Under the pieces are notes generated by a model. That model was given only the letters and a program-made list of their open reading frames with translations, did not search any database and was not told where the DNA came from. 64,000 bases of DNA from Nitrospirota bacterium (GTDB lineage: Bacteria > Nitrospirota > Nitrospiria > Nitrospirales > Nitrospiraceae), in NCBI GenBank assembly GCA_016219645.1, contig JACRLR010000018.1, forward strand, positions 1 to 64,000. Direction: 5' to 3'. Shown one piece after another: positions 32,658 to 40,473 of the stretch. A program made the translations under genes and the position numbers. Each line of letters opens with the position of its first letter. Position 1 is the stretch's first letter.

Positions 32658-34463
32658 CTATCGCCGGGCGGGCCGCCGGCGGCCGCGTCCTCGATAGGAT
32701 GGGCCATGGCTGAGACCGGGGAGGCGGATGGTCACGGTGGTGCCTTCATCAGGCGCGCTGCCGATGGTAATGGAGCCGCCATGTTCTTCGACGATCTTCT
32801 TGACCGTGGCGAGACCCAGACCGATCCCGGTTCGCTTCGTGGTGAAAAACGGCTCGAAGACCTTATCGACGATTTCTGCTGGAATGGGCGCCCCGTCATT
32901 CTTGATGAGGATCACATCTTCGACGCCCCGCCCCGCGCGATGTTGGGTGACTTGAATATGGAGATGCCCGCCTGGGCTCATGGCTTCACTCGCGTTCCTG
33001 AAAATACTGAGGAAGACCTGCTGGAGCTTGGCTTCGTCGCCGCGGACGGGCGCGATGACGGTCGCATAGTCTTTGGTCACCTGTATCCTGGTGACTTCGA
33101 AGTCAGTCGCAACAACCGTTAGGGCACTTTCGATCACTTCAGGGATACGGAGGAGCCGTCGAGTCAGTTTGAGTGGTTTGGCAAAATCCAAAATCTCGTT
33201 CAAGATAGCTTCGATACGAATCAGATTGCGCATGGCGTTCTCGACGCGCGTCTGCGGGTCGAAATCGAGGATGCCTTCACCCGTGACTTCTTCCAATTGG
33301 GCGCGGATGGAGGCGAGTGGCTCACGCACTTCAGTAGCCAGAAACATGCTGAACTCCCCGATCGCGGCCTGCCGTTCCTGTTTTCTGATCATGGGTTCAG
33401 ATGGACCTGGAGCTGTTGGGGCTCCGGAGGTTCCGGCCGGCCCAGTGACAGGGGCTTGGCTGGCCGGCGCCGGCGCTTGGAGAAGATCCGCGATCTTCAT
33501 AATCGTCGGCTCAAGCGAGCGGGCATCGGTCTGTTGGTAGCGACCGGCTTCTTTCGAGGCCAAGGTGATCGTCCCGCCGACCTGTCCGCGGACGAAGAAT
33601 GGGACAACGAGGGAAGAAAGAAATCGGTCCTTGAACAGATATTTGTGATCGAGAAATCTCCCCTGTGTAGAGGCCAAATCATGATCCACTCGTGGCTTAC
33701 GATGGCGGACTGCCCAGCCGGACGCTGAGCTGTCGAGCGCGAGGCGGTGGCCCGGTTTCAGATCTTTTTTCCCATCTTTCTGTTCGCTCTTCAGATCGCC
33801 GGCCATTCCCAGCACTTCGACATTGCCGGCAAGGGGATCGTAGTGACAGGTCCAGATGCGATCGTAATCGACGTATTGGCGGGCATCCGTCAAGGCGGCA
33901 ATGATGGTGCTTTGGAGTTCCGGTGTGAGTTGTGACAGTGGAACCGGGAACATGTCTGCGGGAGTGGATGCTGCAGGGACCGGTTCATGCGCGACAAATG
34001 GCCGACTGAGCAGGAGATTCATATCGAACAGGTTTTCGCGATCGAGGGCTTTCGTGACCTCCTCGCCGGCCTGCTCCATCAAGGTTTTTTCTTTTTTCAC
34101 GAACGCGGCGCTTTCTTTTCGTCCAATGACGAGGAAGCCGTACGTCCGGTTACGATGCAGAAGGGGGGCTGCGAGCAACGACTTCGCGCCCGGCGTGATC
34201 AAGCGGAGGCGAATGGTGCGCCCGCTTTCTTGCTCACTCGCGGGAGTTGCTGACGCGACGGCAGGGGCTGAAAGCGCGCGGAGGATGGCTTGGATATCGC
34301 GGGGCGTGAAGCCTCGTGCGGCATGGCCGACGAGTGGACCCTGGTCGCAATGGAACAGGGCGGCGAGGGCTGCCTCGACCGGCAGGTCGTTGAGCACAGA
34401 CGTTAAGGTCCGCTGGAGCGTCGTCTCGGGAATCGGCTTGCTGTGCGGAGCTGTGGACGTCAT
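32658..34463 (-). CDS. GAF-domain sensor kinase-like protein lacking the phospho-acceptor His
   Basis: About 601 residues with no membrane segment. There are two GAF-type sensory domains (about 20-165 and 180-330), a linker rich in Ala/Pro, a HisKA-like helix and a HATPase domain with N-box 'FRNASEAMSPGG', 'VFEPFFTTKRTGIGLGLATVKKIVEEHGG' and 'GTTVTIRLP'. In the H-box the usual 'LAHE(I/V)R.PL' reads LATEVREPL: the phospho-acceptor His is Thr (codon ACT, near residue 374). It may bind ATP and sense signals but cannot autophosphorylate at the normal site. No response regulator is adjacent. ATG 34463 is preferred over the longer frame. Confidence 0.85.
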   Translation of the reverse strand: MTSTAPHSKPIPETTLQRTLTSVLNDLPVEAALAALFHCDQGPLVGHAARGFTPRDIQAILRALSAPAVASATPASEQESGRTIRLRLITPGAKSLLAAPLLHRNRTYGFLVIGRKESAAFVKKEKTLMEQAGEEVTKALDRENLFDMNLLLSRPFVAHEPVPAASTPADMFPVPLSQLTPELQSTIIAALTDARQYVDYDRIWTCHYDPLAGNVEVLGMAGDLKSEQKDGKKDLKPGHRLALDSSASGWAVRHRKPRVDHDLASTQGRFLDHKYLFKDRFLSSLVVPFFVRGQVGGTITLASKEAGRYQQTDARSLEPTIMKIADLLQAPAPASQAPVTGPAGTSGAPTAPGPSEPMIRKQERQAAIGEFSMFLATEVREPLASIRAQLEEVTGEGILDFDPQTRVENAMRNLIRIEAILNEILDFAKPLKLTRRLLRIPEVIESALTVVATDFEVTRIQVTKDYATVIAPVRGDEAKLQQVFLSIFRNASEAMSPGGHLHIQVTQHRAGRGVEDVILIKNDGAPIPAEIVDKVFEPFFTTKRTGIGLGLATVKKIVEEHGGSITIGSAPDEGTTVTIRLPGLSHGPSYRGRGRRRPARR

Positions 34464-34534
34464 TCGTGAGTCATTAGAGCCAGGCTGGCATTGTAACAAT
34501 GACAAATGAGCAATTCAATGAGAACTGGTGCCTT

Positions 34535-34620
34535 GGTTGGTTTGGTTTATTTTGTTTATTTGGTTCGTTCGGTTGATCTGCTTCAACCAAACAAACGAGA
34601 CAAACCAAATAAACTAAATA
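34535..34620. repeat. T/C-pentamer hairpin, copy I
   Basis: The left arm is TTGGTTGGTTTGGTTTATTT-type words and the right arm CAACCAAACAAACGAGACAA-type words. It lies between two minus-strand genes, upstream of the sensor kinase. Confidence 0.88.
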
Positions 34621-34631
34621 ACGATCTTATT

Positions 34632-35090
34632 TCATTCGTCTGGATTGATGATTTTGGGCGGGCGTTGAGGGAACGTCTGACGTTCTGTGTGACGACCGTC
34701 AGAGGTCCATGCATTGAGGATCATGGTAACCAGACTAATCACGACCGCACCACCTACGGCAGGCCAGAATCCCGCTACCGAGAATCCGGTGACAAGGTAT
34801 GAAGTTAATTCCAGCAAGAGCGCGTTGACGACGATGAGAAAGAGCCCCAGCGAGAGGACGATCAAGGGAAGGATCAAGACAAAGAGAAGCGGCCGGACCA
34901 AGAGGTTCAGAAATGTGAGCACGAGGACCGCTGCGAGTCCCGCGCTGAACGAATGAACCTCAAGGCCCGGCACAATCATGACGGCCAGAAATACCGCGAT
35001 GCCCGTAATCAGGACTCGAATGAACGCGGTGCGAATCCCGCCACTCAAAAAATGGTTCTTCACCTCACCTGTAAACTGAAACGGTGGCAT
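34632..35090 (-). CDS. Phage-holin-family-IV-like membrane protein
   Basis: The 152 residues have four hydrophobic segments with 'GLAAVLVLTFLNLLVRPLLFVLILPLIVLSLGLF', the hallmark of the widespread bacterial holin-superfamily-IV membrane proteins (PF04020-like). These are chromosomal inner-membrane proteins of unclear function, not evidence of a prophage. It lies 8 bp downstream of the DUF5666-like gene, so the two are probably cotranscribed. Confidence 0.8.
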   Translation of the reverse strand: MPPFQFTGEVKNHFLSGGIRTAFIRVLITGIAVFLAVMIVPGLEVHSFSAGLAAVLVLTFLNLLVRPLLFVLILPLIVLSLGLFLIVVNALLLELTSYLVTGFSVAGFWPAVGGAVVISLVTMILNAWTSDGRHTERQTFPQRPPKIINPDE

Positions 35091-35098
35091 CGGGCACC

Positions 35099-35455
35099 CT
35101 ACTCAACCGGAACCGGCTCGATGGAAATCGGTACGCGTCTGGCCGTGGAAAAATGAATTTCAGTAGCGAGCAACAGCGGATCGCCTTTTTTGGCCCCCTT
35201 TTTCTCGTTCTTTGTGGCAACGATAATCACGCGATCGCCCACCTCAGGCATGGTGGTGCCTTTCGGATTGTGCTGGTCTTTGAATTTGGTCTGCTTGTTG
35301 ACCTGCAGGTCCACCAGGCCCTTGGATGTTTTGATCTCAATGTGTTTTGCATCAATGGCCATCACGGTGCCGAGCACATGCTGGTCGGCGCCGTGGACGA
35401 AACTGGGCGTGGACATGAAGAGGCCGACAACCGCCACCATCAGATATAACCACAT
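35099..35455 (-). CDS. Exported small beta-rich protein, DUF5666-like
   Basis: It has 118 residues with a signal peptide (about 1-22, ending VHG-A). The mature domain 'VLGTVMAIDAKHIEIKTSKGLVDLQVNKQTKF' and 'EVGDRVIIVA' has the OB-like pattern of small periplasmic DUF5666-type domains. Ligand unknown. It has a good ribosome-binding site (GGAGAAAG) and precedes the holin-like gene. Confidence 0.65.
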   Translation of the reverse strand: MWLYLMVAVVGLFMSTPSFVHGADQHVLGTVMAIDAKHIEIKTSKGLVDLQVNKQTKFKDQHNPKGTTMPEVGDRVIIVATKNEKKGAKKGDPLLLATEIHFSTARRVPISIEPVPVE

Positions 35456-35625
35456 GGTAGGTTCTTTCTCCTTCGGTGGTCGACGTATTTGTGACGATGA
35501 CCGGTGCCGGCTTGCGCAATCGCCGCGTCGTTCTTAAAGCCCGGTCCGCGGATGAACCCGAGTCATTTCGTTCGCCTTGATCCCGCTCTCCACTATACAA
35601 AGTCTGTTTTATGATTGCCACCGGG

Positions 35626-36435
35626 TCAGCCAGACCGAGAGGTACTGTGTGGTCTTGTGAGACGAAACAGCAGTAGTGCAAGGACGGGGAGGTGCATCAG
35701 CAAACCGCTTATTCCTATGAGCAATTCGCTGATCCAAAACGCCACACTGAGATTGAAGGCCAGGATGCCATGGTAGAGGCCGACGCCCAGTAGGAGGTGA
35801 GGAGTGACCGATGGAGGCGTCGAAAGTGCGGAGAGTCGTCGCTCGATCGGAAAATAGATGGCGAGAGAGATGAGTCCGACGACAATCCACCCCGCATAGT
35901 TGGTGAGCGGCACGCCAAAGTGAATGCCTGGATCAGCGTAATGATAAATCTTCCCTAAAAACCAGCGCTCGCCGCGGAGGGCCACGGGATCGATGACCAT
36001 ATCGATTAATGCAAACAAGCAGGCAGTGATCAACAGCACGGGCCAACTGGTTCGTGCTGCGATATCGAAACGCAGTGGCTTGAGCAGCGGTTGAGTGGAA
36101 GGCGAGGACTGGTCGATTGGGAGGACGAGACAGAGCGCAACGCAGTAGGCGGCGTACAGCAGAAAACTGAACGAGATCGAAGCCATGATGGGGACGTTGA
36201 AGAAGTAGAGTTCCTGGCCCATGGTCGAACCGTTGTAGATGTACCATCCGAAGGGAATGCCGGTACGCGTGGACGAGAATTCACAGATAAGGGCCGTGGC
36301 CCAACTGATCAGCCAGAATCGCCAGGTTCTCGGCCAACCGATCAGCTGGATCGCAGCAAACAGGAACGCGGCCAGGAAGAGGAAGACGTAGGGGCGAAAG
36401 AGGATGGTTTTCAGGAAGAGGGTGAAAAAGTCCAT
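35626..36435 (-). CDS. cruF: Carotenoid biosynthesis membrane protein (CruF-type)
   Basis: About 269 residues with seven to eight transmembrane segments. The pattern 'STRTGIPFGWY.Y', 'G.ELYFFNVPIMASISFSFLLYAAY' and 'DMVIDPVALRGERWFLGKIYHY' with 'FGVPLTNYAGW' is that of the CruF carotenoid hydratase family, which adds water across the terminal double bond of acyclic carotenoid ends. The start is ATG 36435. It lies in a minus-strand run with hpnA and ispA, which supply hopanoid and prenyl-diphosphate functions. Confidence 0.85.
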   Translation of the reverse strand: MDFFTLFLKTILFRPYVFLFLAAFLFAAIQLIGWPRTWRFWLISWATALICEFSSTRTGIPFGWYIYNGSTMGQELYFFNVPIMASISFSFLLYAAYCVALCLVLPIDQSSPSTQPLLKPLRFDIAARTSWPVLLITACLFALIDMVIDPVALRGERWFLGKIYHYADPGIHFGVPLTNYAGWIVVGLISLAIYFPIERRLSALSTPPSVTPHLLLGVGLYHGILAFNLSVAFWISELLIGISGLLMHLPVLALLLFRLTRPHSTSRSG

Positions 36436-36444
36436 CGATGGGTA

Positions 36445-36520
36445 ATGGTAAATGGTCAAGGTTGAATTTAAGAGATTCTGAGGAGTCCACCATTAAACAT
36501 AAACCATTCACCATTCGCAG
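36445..36520. repeat. ATGGTAA-word fold-back
   Basis: GGTAATGGTAAATGGTCAAGG on the left is mirrored by CCATTAAACATAAACCATTC and following words on the right. It is another word-repeat hairpin, directly after hpnA and in front of cruF. Confidence 0.65.
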
Positions 36521-37504
36521 TTACGCATAGTGATGATCCCGGAACCAACGCACGGCCTTTTCCAGCGCAACCTCCGGTGGTGTCTGGGGGATGCCAAGTT
36601 CCCTGATCGCTTTACTGCAGTCGTAGTGCATCTTGTACTTGGCCATCTTCACCCCTTCGAGCGGAATCCGCGGGGGCTGGCCAGTCATGTTAGCGACCCA
36701 TAGATTCAGATAGGCCAAGGGAAGAATCGCGAGTCGTGGCAGTTTGATCGTGGGCGCCTTCACGCCGCTCAGGCGGCTCAAGATCTCAAGCACCTCACGC
36801 AACATCAAGTTCTTGCCGCCCAAAATGTAGCGCTCACCGGTCCGGCCCTTTTCCATCGCGAGCAGATGGCCGGCGGCCACGTCATCGACGTCGACAATAT
36901 TCAATCCGGTTTCAATATAGGCCGGCATGCGGCCTTTCATGAAATCGACGACGATCTGTCCTGTCGGGGTTGGTTTCACATCGGCTGCGCCGACCGGGGC
37001 GCTCGGATTCACGATGACCACCGGCAGCCCGGCCTTCGCGAGCTTCAAGACCTCTTGCTCTGCCAGGTACTTCGATCGTTTGTAATGTCCCGCCATCTGT
37101 TCGAGCGAGACGGGCGTCTCCTCCGTACCGAGTCCTCCGCTCGGGGGGAGGCCAATCGCCCCGATGGTGCTGCAGTAGACGATCCGTTCGGTGCCAACGT
37201 CCCGGGCCGCCTCCAATAGATTTTTTGTACCGAGGACGTTGACGTCGTAAAAGATCGAAGGATCTTTGGCCCAGAGCGCATAGTGGGCTGCCACGTGGTA
37301 GAGCTGGCTGCAACCGGTGAGGGCGCTTCGCAACGAGGCCTGATCACGCAGATCACCCGTGACCAGCTCATGAGGCAATCCCTGTAGATTCTGGAGATCG
37401 GATCCGCCGCGGGCAATGACTCGGACGTCGATGCCGCGTCTGACCAGCGCACGTGCGACTGCCCCGCCGACAAATCCGGTTGCGCCGGTGACGAGAGCCT
37501 TCAT
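36521..37504 (-). CDS. hpnA: Hopanoid-associated sugar epimerase HpnA
   Basis: This 327-residue extended short-chain dehydrogenase has 'VTGATGFVGGAVARAL' (NAD site), 'YCSTIGAIG', the catalytic 'YKRSKYLAE' (YxxxK) and the HpnA-typical tail 'PRIPLEGVKMAKYKMHYDCSKA..ELG'. HpnA is thought to modify the side-chain sugar of extended hopanoids. It sits between ispA and a carotenoid gene, suggesting an isoprenoid-lipid neighbourhood. Hopene cyclase (shc) is not in the window. Confidence 0.88.
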   Translation of the reverse strand: MKALVTGATGFVGGAVARALVRRGIDVRVIARGGSDLQNLQGLPHELVTGDLRDQASLRSALTGCSQLYHVAAHYALWAKDPSIFYDVNVLGTKNLLEAARDVGTERIVYCSTIGAIGLPPSGGLGTEETPVSLEQMAGHYKRSKYLAEQEVLKLAKAGLPVVIVNPSAPVGAADVKPTPTGQIVVDFMKGRMPAYIETGLNIVDVDDVAAGHLLAMEKGRTGERYILGGKNLMLREVLEILSRLSGVKAPTIKLPRLAILPLAYLNLWVANMTGQPPRIPLEGVKMAKYKMHYDCSKAIRELGIPQTPPEVALEKAVRWFRDHHYA

Positions 37505-37509
37505 CTTGA

Positions 37510-37613
37510 GGACGTGAAGCGTGAAGCATGAAGCGTGAAACGTAAGGTGTAGAGAGTTGGTACTGGAGCAGCAAAGAGCTTTCGTTTCACGCCTGACGCC
37601 TCACGCCTGACGA
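37510..37613. repeat. GTGARGC heptamer fold-back, copy 3
   Basis: GACGTGAAGCGTGAAGCATG...-type heptamers on the left pair with TTTCACGCCTGACGCCTCAC...-type heptamers on the right around a centre of about 40 bases. It fills the ispA-hpnA gap. Confidence 0.82.
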
Positions 37614-38504
37614 TCAGTTCTTCCGAGAGGTGATATATCGGGCCAGTTCGCGGAGCGGGTCGGCGGCCGGGCCGAACGGGGAGAGGCGTGTGATCGCACG
37701 GGCCACACAGTCGTCCGCCAATTTTCTCGCTCCCTCTGTCCCGTAGAACGTCGGATAGGTTTTCTTCCCTCTTTCCGCGTCGGTATTGGGGTTCTTGCCC
37801 AGTTCCTCGCGGGTTCCTGTCACGTTGAGCACATCATCCGCGATCTGGAACGCCAGTCCAACATCTTCGGCATAGCTCGTAAGGTCATCCAGCGGTCGAT
37901 CCTCTGCGCCGGCGGCAATGGCGCCCATCCGCACCGCCGCGCGGATCAACATGCCGGTTTTATGCTTGTGGATGTTCTGGAGTGTCGGAAGATCGATGTC
38001 TTTATTTTCAGCCTGGATATCGAACACCTGACCACCCACCATCCCCACGTTTCCCGAGCCATGCGCCAATTCTTGAATCAACCGCACTTGGCGTGCCGGG
38101 TCGCAGCCCTTCATCAGATCCGGACGGCTGCAGAGATCGAATGCCATCGTCAGCAACGCATCGCCTGCCAATATCGCCATCGCGTCGCCGAACACTTTGT
38201 GGTTCGTCGGATTCCCACGGCGGAAGTCGTCGTTATCCATTGCGGGCAAGTCGTCGTGAATCAAAGAATAGGTGTGAATCAATTCCAACGAGCAGGCAAT
38301 CGGCATCAATCCCGGCGCCGGCTGTCCTACCGCTTCTGCCGCGGCGATAGCCAGGATAGGGCGGACGCGCTTTCCTCCCGCCATGAGACTGTATCGCATG
38401 CTCTCATGCAGCGTTGTCGGTGGTGTGGTGGAGGTGGGACTGACGGAGTCCAGAAATCGATCGACCTCAACCCTCTTCTGTTCGAGGTAGTCCTTGATAT
38501 TCAT
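37614..38504 (-). CDS. ispA: Farnesyl/geranyl diphosphate synthase
   Basis: The 296 residues are a trans-prenyltransferase with 'GGKRVRPIL', the first Asp-rich motif 'IHDDLPAMDND' preceded by 'LIHTYSL', 'GDALLT.AF', and the second Asp-rich motif 'FQIADDVLNVTG', plus 'DAERGKKTYPT'. It condenses IPP with DMAPP/GPP to C15 (possibly C20) diphosphate in the cytoplasm. ATG 38504 is the natural start; the frame continues upstream only through a GC-rich repeat. It feeds the hopanoid and carotenoid steps encoded downstream. Confidence 0.92.
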   Translation of the reverse strand: MNIKDYLEQKRVEVDRFLDSVSPTSTTPPTTLHESMRYSLMAGGKRVRPILAIAAAEAVGQPAPGLMPIACSLELIHTYSLIHDDLPAMDNDDFRRGNPTNHKVFGDAMAILAGDALLTMAFDLCSRPDLMKGCDPARQVRLIQELAHGSGNVGMVGGQVFDIQAENKDIDLPTLQNIHKHKTGMLIRAAVRMGAIAAGAEDRPLDDLTSYAEDVGLAFQIADDVLNVTGTREELGKNPNTDAERGKKTYPTFYGTEGARKLADDCVARAITRLSPFGPAADPLRELARYITSRKN

Positions 38505-38584
38505 AGGGGTAAGGCTGGGCTCGTCACAACAGGCCCTGAATCCGCTCGGAGCGTAACAAAAGGCCTGGAGGCTGTCAAACAAGA

Positions 38585-38690
38585 GGGGGAGGGGAACAGC
38601 CAGACCATCCTTCTTGCTCGCAGAACGCGCACGATCAGAATGTGCTCGTCCGATGCGCGCAGTGAAGGACAGTCTGGCTGTTCCCCTCAA
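38585..38690. repeat. GC-rich constant-core hairpin R6
   Basis: This is the cleanest member. GGGGAACAGCCAGAC pairs perfectly with GTCTGGCTGTTCCCC, then ATCCTTC/GAAGGA(C), enclosing TTGCTCGCAGAACGCGCACG and GTGCTCGTCCGATGCGCGCAG. Confidence 0.92.
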
Positions 38691-38876
38691 GGCCAAAGTG
38701 GGAAAATTGGAAGGCCTTCGCCCGAGCTAATGGCACGTTCCGGTGTGCCAGTGAGCGGGCGGGTGAGAAAGCTGCGCGCACAGTGGGAGCCCTATGAGAC
38801 CCCTCTCCTTTGAAAAGAAACGAGCAATCTCAAAGGGCAATAAGGGAGTTTCGACTGGCTCTGTCAAAGCAGGGCG

Positions 38877-39119
38877 GTGGCTACCTCAGTTGATGTGGTC
38901 ACAATTTGTGACCACGGCCAGGAGACGGCCGGTGAAAGAATCAATTCATCGAGTTCATCGCAATCTGCGATGAACTCGATGCAGAGCCATGACAGTGCGG
39001 TAAATGTCCGGAACCGGTCGCAAATTGCGACCAGTTCACACGGTGGAAGACGGCATTGCCCTTGGGCCTTCACCAAGCACGGTGCTATCATGGCCGCCAA
39101 CATACTCCCAGGGCATTAA
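38877..39119 (+). pseudogene. Remnant of an ORF6N-domain protein gene, with three internal palindromes
   Basis: The C-terminal half of this frame reads 'NRSQIATSSHGGRRHCPWAF' then 'TKHGAIMAANIL', closely following the ORF6N-domain pattern (SQ-x-x-TSS..GGRR..P.AFTE.G..M...VL). The N-terminal part of the domain is missing or out of frame. Three palindromes lie inside: GTGGTCACAATTTGTGACCAC (about 38891-38911), a 16-bp-arm hairpin around CATCGCAATCTGCGATG (about 38947-38981), and GGTCGCAAATTGCGACC (about 39018-39034). The first, read in the next frame, encodes WSQFVTT, resembling RSQIATS of the third. Confidence 0.6.
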
Positions 39120-39193
39120 AGTTCGATGGCTGATTCTGATCGCCGGTGGGAATATAAATGTTCCTTCCAAGAGTCCCCAATCTCTCATACAGC

Positions 39194-39300
39194 TCTTAAG
39201 GGGAGTGGCCAAGGCTGCCCTTTACTGCGCGCGTCCAACGAGGGCCTTCCGAGGCCGCGCGTTGCGCGAGCACAGAAGATCATCAGGCCCCATCCCCTCC
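39194..39300. repeat. GC-rich constant-core hairpin R7
   Basis: Outer arms AAGGGGAGTGGCC / GGCCCCATCCCCTCC, core ACTGCGCGCGTCCAACGAGG...CCGCGCGTTGCGCGAGCACA. It lies just upstream of the zinc-finger gene. Confidence 0.8.
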
Positions 39301-39343
39301 TCCTCCTTGTTTTCCCGCCGGCTGCTTCGCTATACTTAACTCC

Positions 39344-39631
39344 ATGAGCATCAGAAATCTCGCTGGGACATGGGAGCCGATGCTGCTGGGGATTGAACCC
39401 AGGAACTGCAAGGTCTGCAATGAAGGGCTCTATCGCAACAAAACATTTTTCAGCGGCGGGTGGTCTCGCTGTGCCCAGTGCGAAGAGTTCGTCCACTACA
39501 GCTGCCTAGCCACCGGCAAAGTCTCTTTCCTGAAAGCCCGCCCGCGCCTGTGCAAGACCTGCCGCGCTGCCCAAGGGGATACTCCTTCTTCTTCGACGAA
39601 GGTCACGACCCCGGTGGCCGTCGGGTCGTGA
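39344..39631 (+). CDS. Small Cys-rich protein with a PHD-like C4HC3 zinc finger
   Basis: It has 95 residues. Eight metal-ligand candidates, C22, C25, C43, C46, H51, C54, C70 and C73, follow the order Cys4-His-Cys3 with spacing C-x2-C-x17-C-x2-C-x4-H-x2-C-x15-C-x2-C. This fits the PHD/treble-clef finger consensus, with 'CEEFVHYSCL' like the central PHD segment. The tail is a flexible Ser/Thr stretch. The gene overlaps the following membrane-protein gene at GTGA, so the pair is probably translated together. Role unknown; it may bind protein or nucleic acid. Confidence 0.7.
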   Translation: MSIRNLAGTWEPMLLGIEPRNCKVCNEGLYRNKTFFSGGWSRCAQCEEFVHYSCLATGKVSFLKARPRLCKTCRAAQGDTPSSSTKVTTPVAVGS

Positions 39632-39963
39632 ATTCCAGCTCACAAGCAAGTCCGGTCGAAGCCCGCTCGGGCAGACCAGCCCTTTTCCCCAACCTAGTCC
39701 GGTTCGCCCTGGCGCCGTTGATTCTGGCCGCCAGCGGTTTTTTTACGGCGAATTTCCTCATCAGCGGCCAATACACCTGGTCGCGGACAATTCGTACGCT
39801 GGCGCTGATGCTGACAGTGGTGATCCTTTCCTATGAATTCGTCTACAAGGAACAGCTGGCGCGCGACGAGCCGCCGGCCCTTGCCCGGTTTGCACTGCTC
39901 TATTCTTGTGCGCTCCCCTATGTCATCGGCGTGGGGGTGATGATAGCGTTGTGGGCACTTTAG
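39628..39963 (+). CDS. Small inner-membrane protein
   Basis: About 111 residues from GTG 39628, which overlaps the stop of the zinc-finger gene (GTGA). Three hydrophobic segments are visible: 'FALAPLILAASGFFTANFLI', 'TLALMLTVVILSYEFVY' and 'ALLYSCALPYVIGVGVMIAL'. The frame is open further upstream inside the previous gene, but translational coupling makes 39628 the better start. Family not recognised. It may work with the finger protein. Confidence 0.65.
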   Translation: MNSSSQASPVEARSGRPALFPNLVRFALAPLILAASGFFTANFLISGQYTWSRTIRTLALMLTVVILSYEFVYKEQLARDEPPALARFALLYSCALPYVIGVGVMIALWAL

Positions 39964-40040
39964 TTGGTTTGTTTGGTTTATTTAGTTTGTTTGGTTGAAC
40001 GAAATTAACCAAATGAACCAAACAAACAAAATGAACCGAG
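39961..40040. repeat. T/C-pentamer hairpin, copy J
   Basis: GGTTTGTTTGGTTTATTTAG left arm, short centre TTGAACGAAATTAACC, right arm AAATGAACCAAACAAAC. It starts at the stop codon of the membrane protein gene. Confidence 0.9.
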
Positions 40041-40071
40041 TTGGCAATCTGTTTCGATGTGAGAAAGGTCG

Positions 40072-40440
40072 ATGGCAGAGATTATCCGCAGCGGCGCCTT
40101 CCTCCAACAATGTTGGTCGGTGCATCCGCTCTGCCTGACGGTCAAACGCATCGAAGCAGATCGCATTGTGGTGCTGACCTGCAGTTCATGCCGCATGGTG
40201 CACCGTGTGACGGCCGTCATGATCACCAAAAAGGTATGGACGGGAGACTCTTCCCTGCCTGAATTGCATCCTGCGCAGACGGATGGGCTCGCGGTCTTGA
40301 AAACCTGTTTGGGCGCCCATGCCCCTGCCCTGTCTGTTCGGGAGATGGACGTCTTTCAGGATGCGCTGTGGGTCCGCTGTGCTGAATGCCGGGCGCAGTT
40401 CGACCTCACAGTCTCTCAATTCGAGACACATCAGAAATAG
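40072..40440 (+). CDS. Small zinc-ribbon-like hypothetical protein
   Basis: It has 122 residues with two CxxC pairs, 'LTCSSC' near 37-40 and 'VRCAEC' near 102-105, which could form one metal site. There is no signal peptide or membrane segment. It lies 33 bp upstream of the next hypothetical gene and probably shares its transcript. Family not recognised. Confidence 0.65.
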   Translation: MAEIIRSGAFLQQCWSVHPLCLTVKRIEADRIVVLTCSSCRMVHRVTAVMITKKVWTGDSSLPELHPAQTDGLAVLKTCLGAHAPALSVREMDVFQDALWVRCAECRAQFDLTVSQFETHQK

Positions 40441-40473
40441 TCGGCACCCTTCGAGCCGGCGTTCGGCCGATCA

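Noticed and set aside
34632-35090. Prophage signal from a holin-family membrane protein
   Set aside because: This holin superfamily IV type is a common chromosomal protein, and no other phage genes are present.
39215-39290. attC-like integron sites in the GC-rich hairpins (GTCCAAC fits RYYYAAC)
   Set aside because: The second R-type box (GTTRRRY) is not found in the right place, and the conserved part is the core rather than the ends; no integrase is visible.
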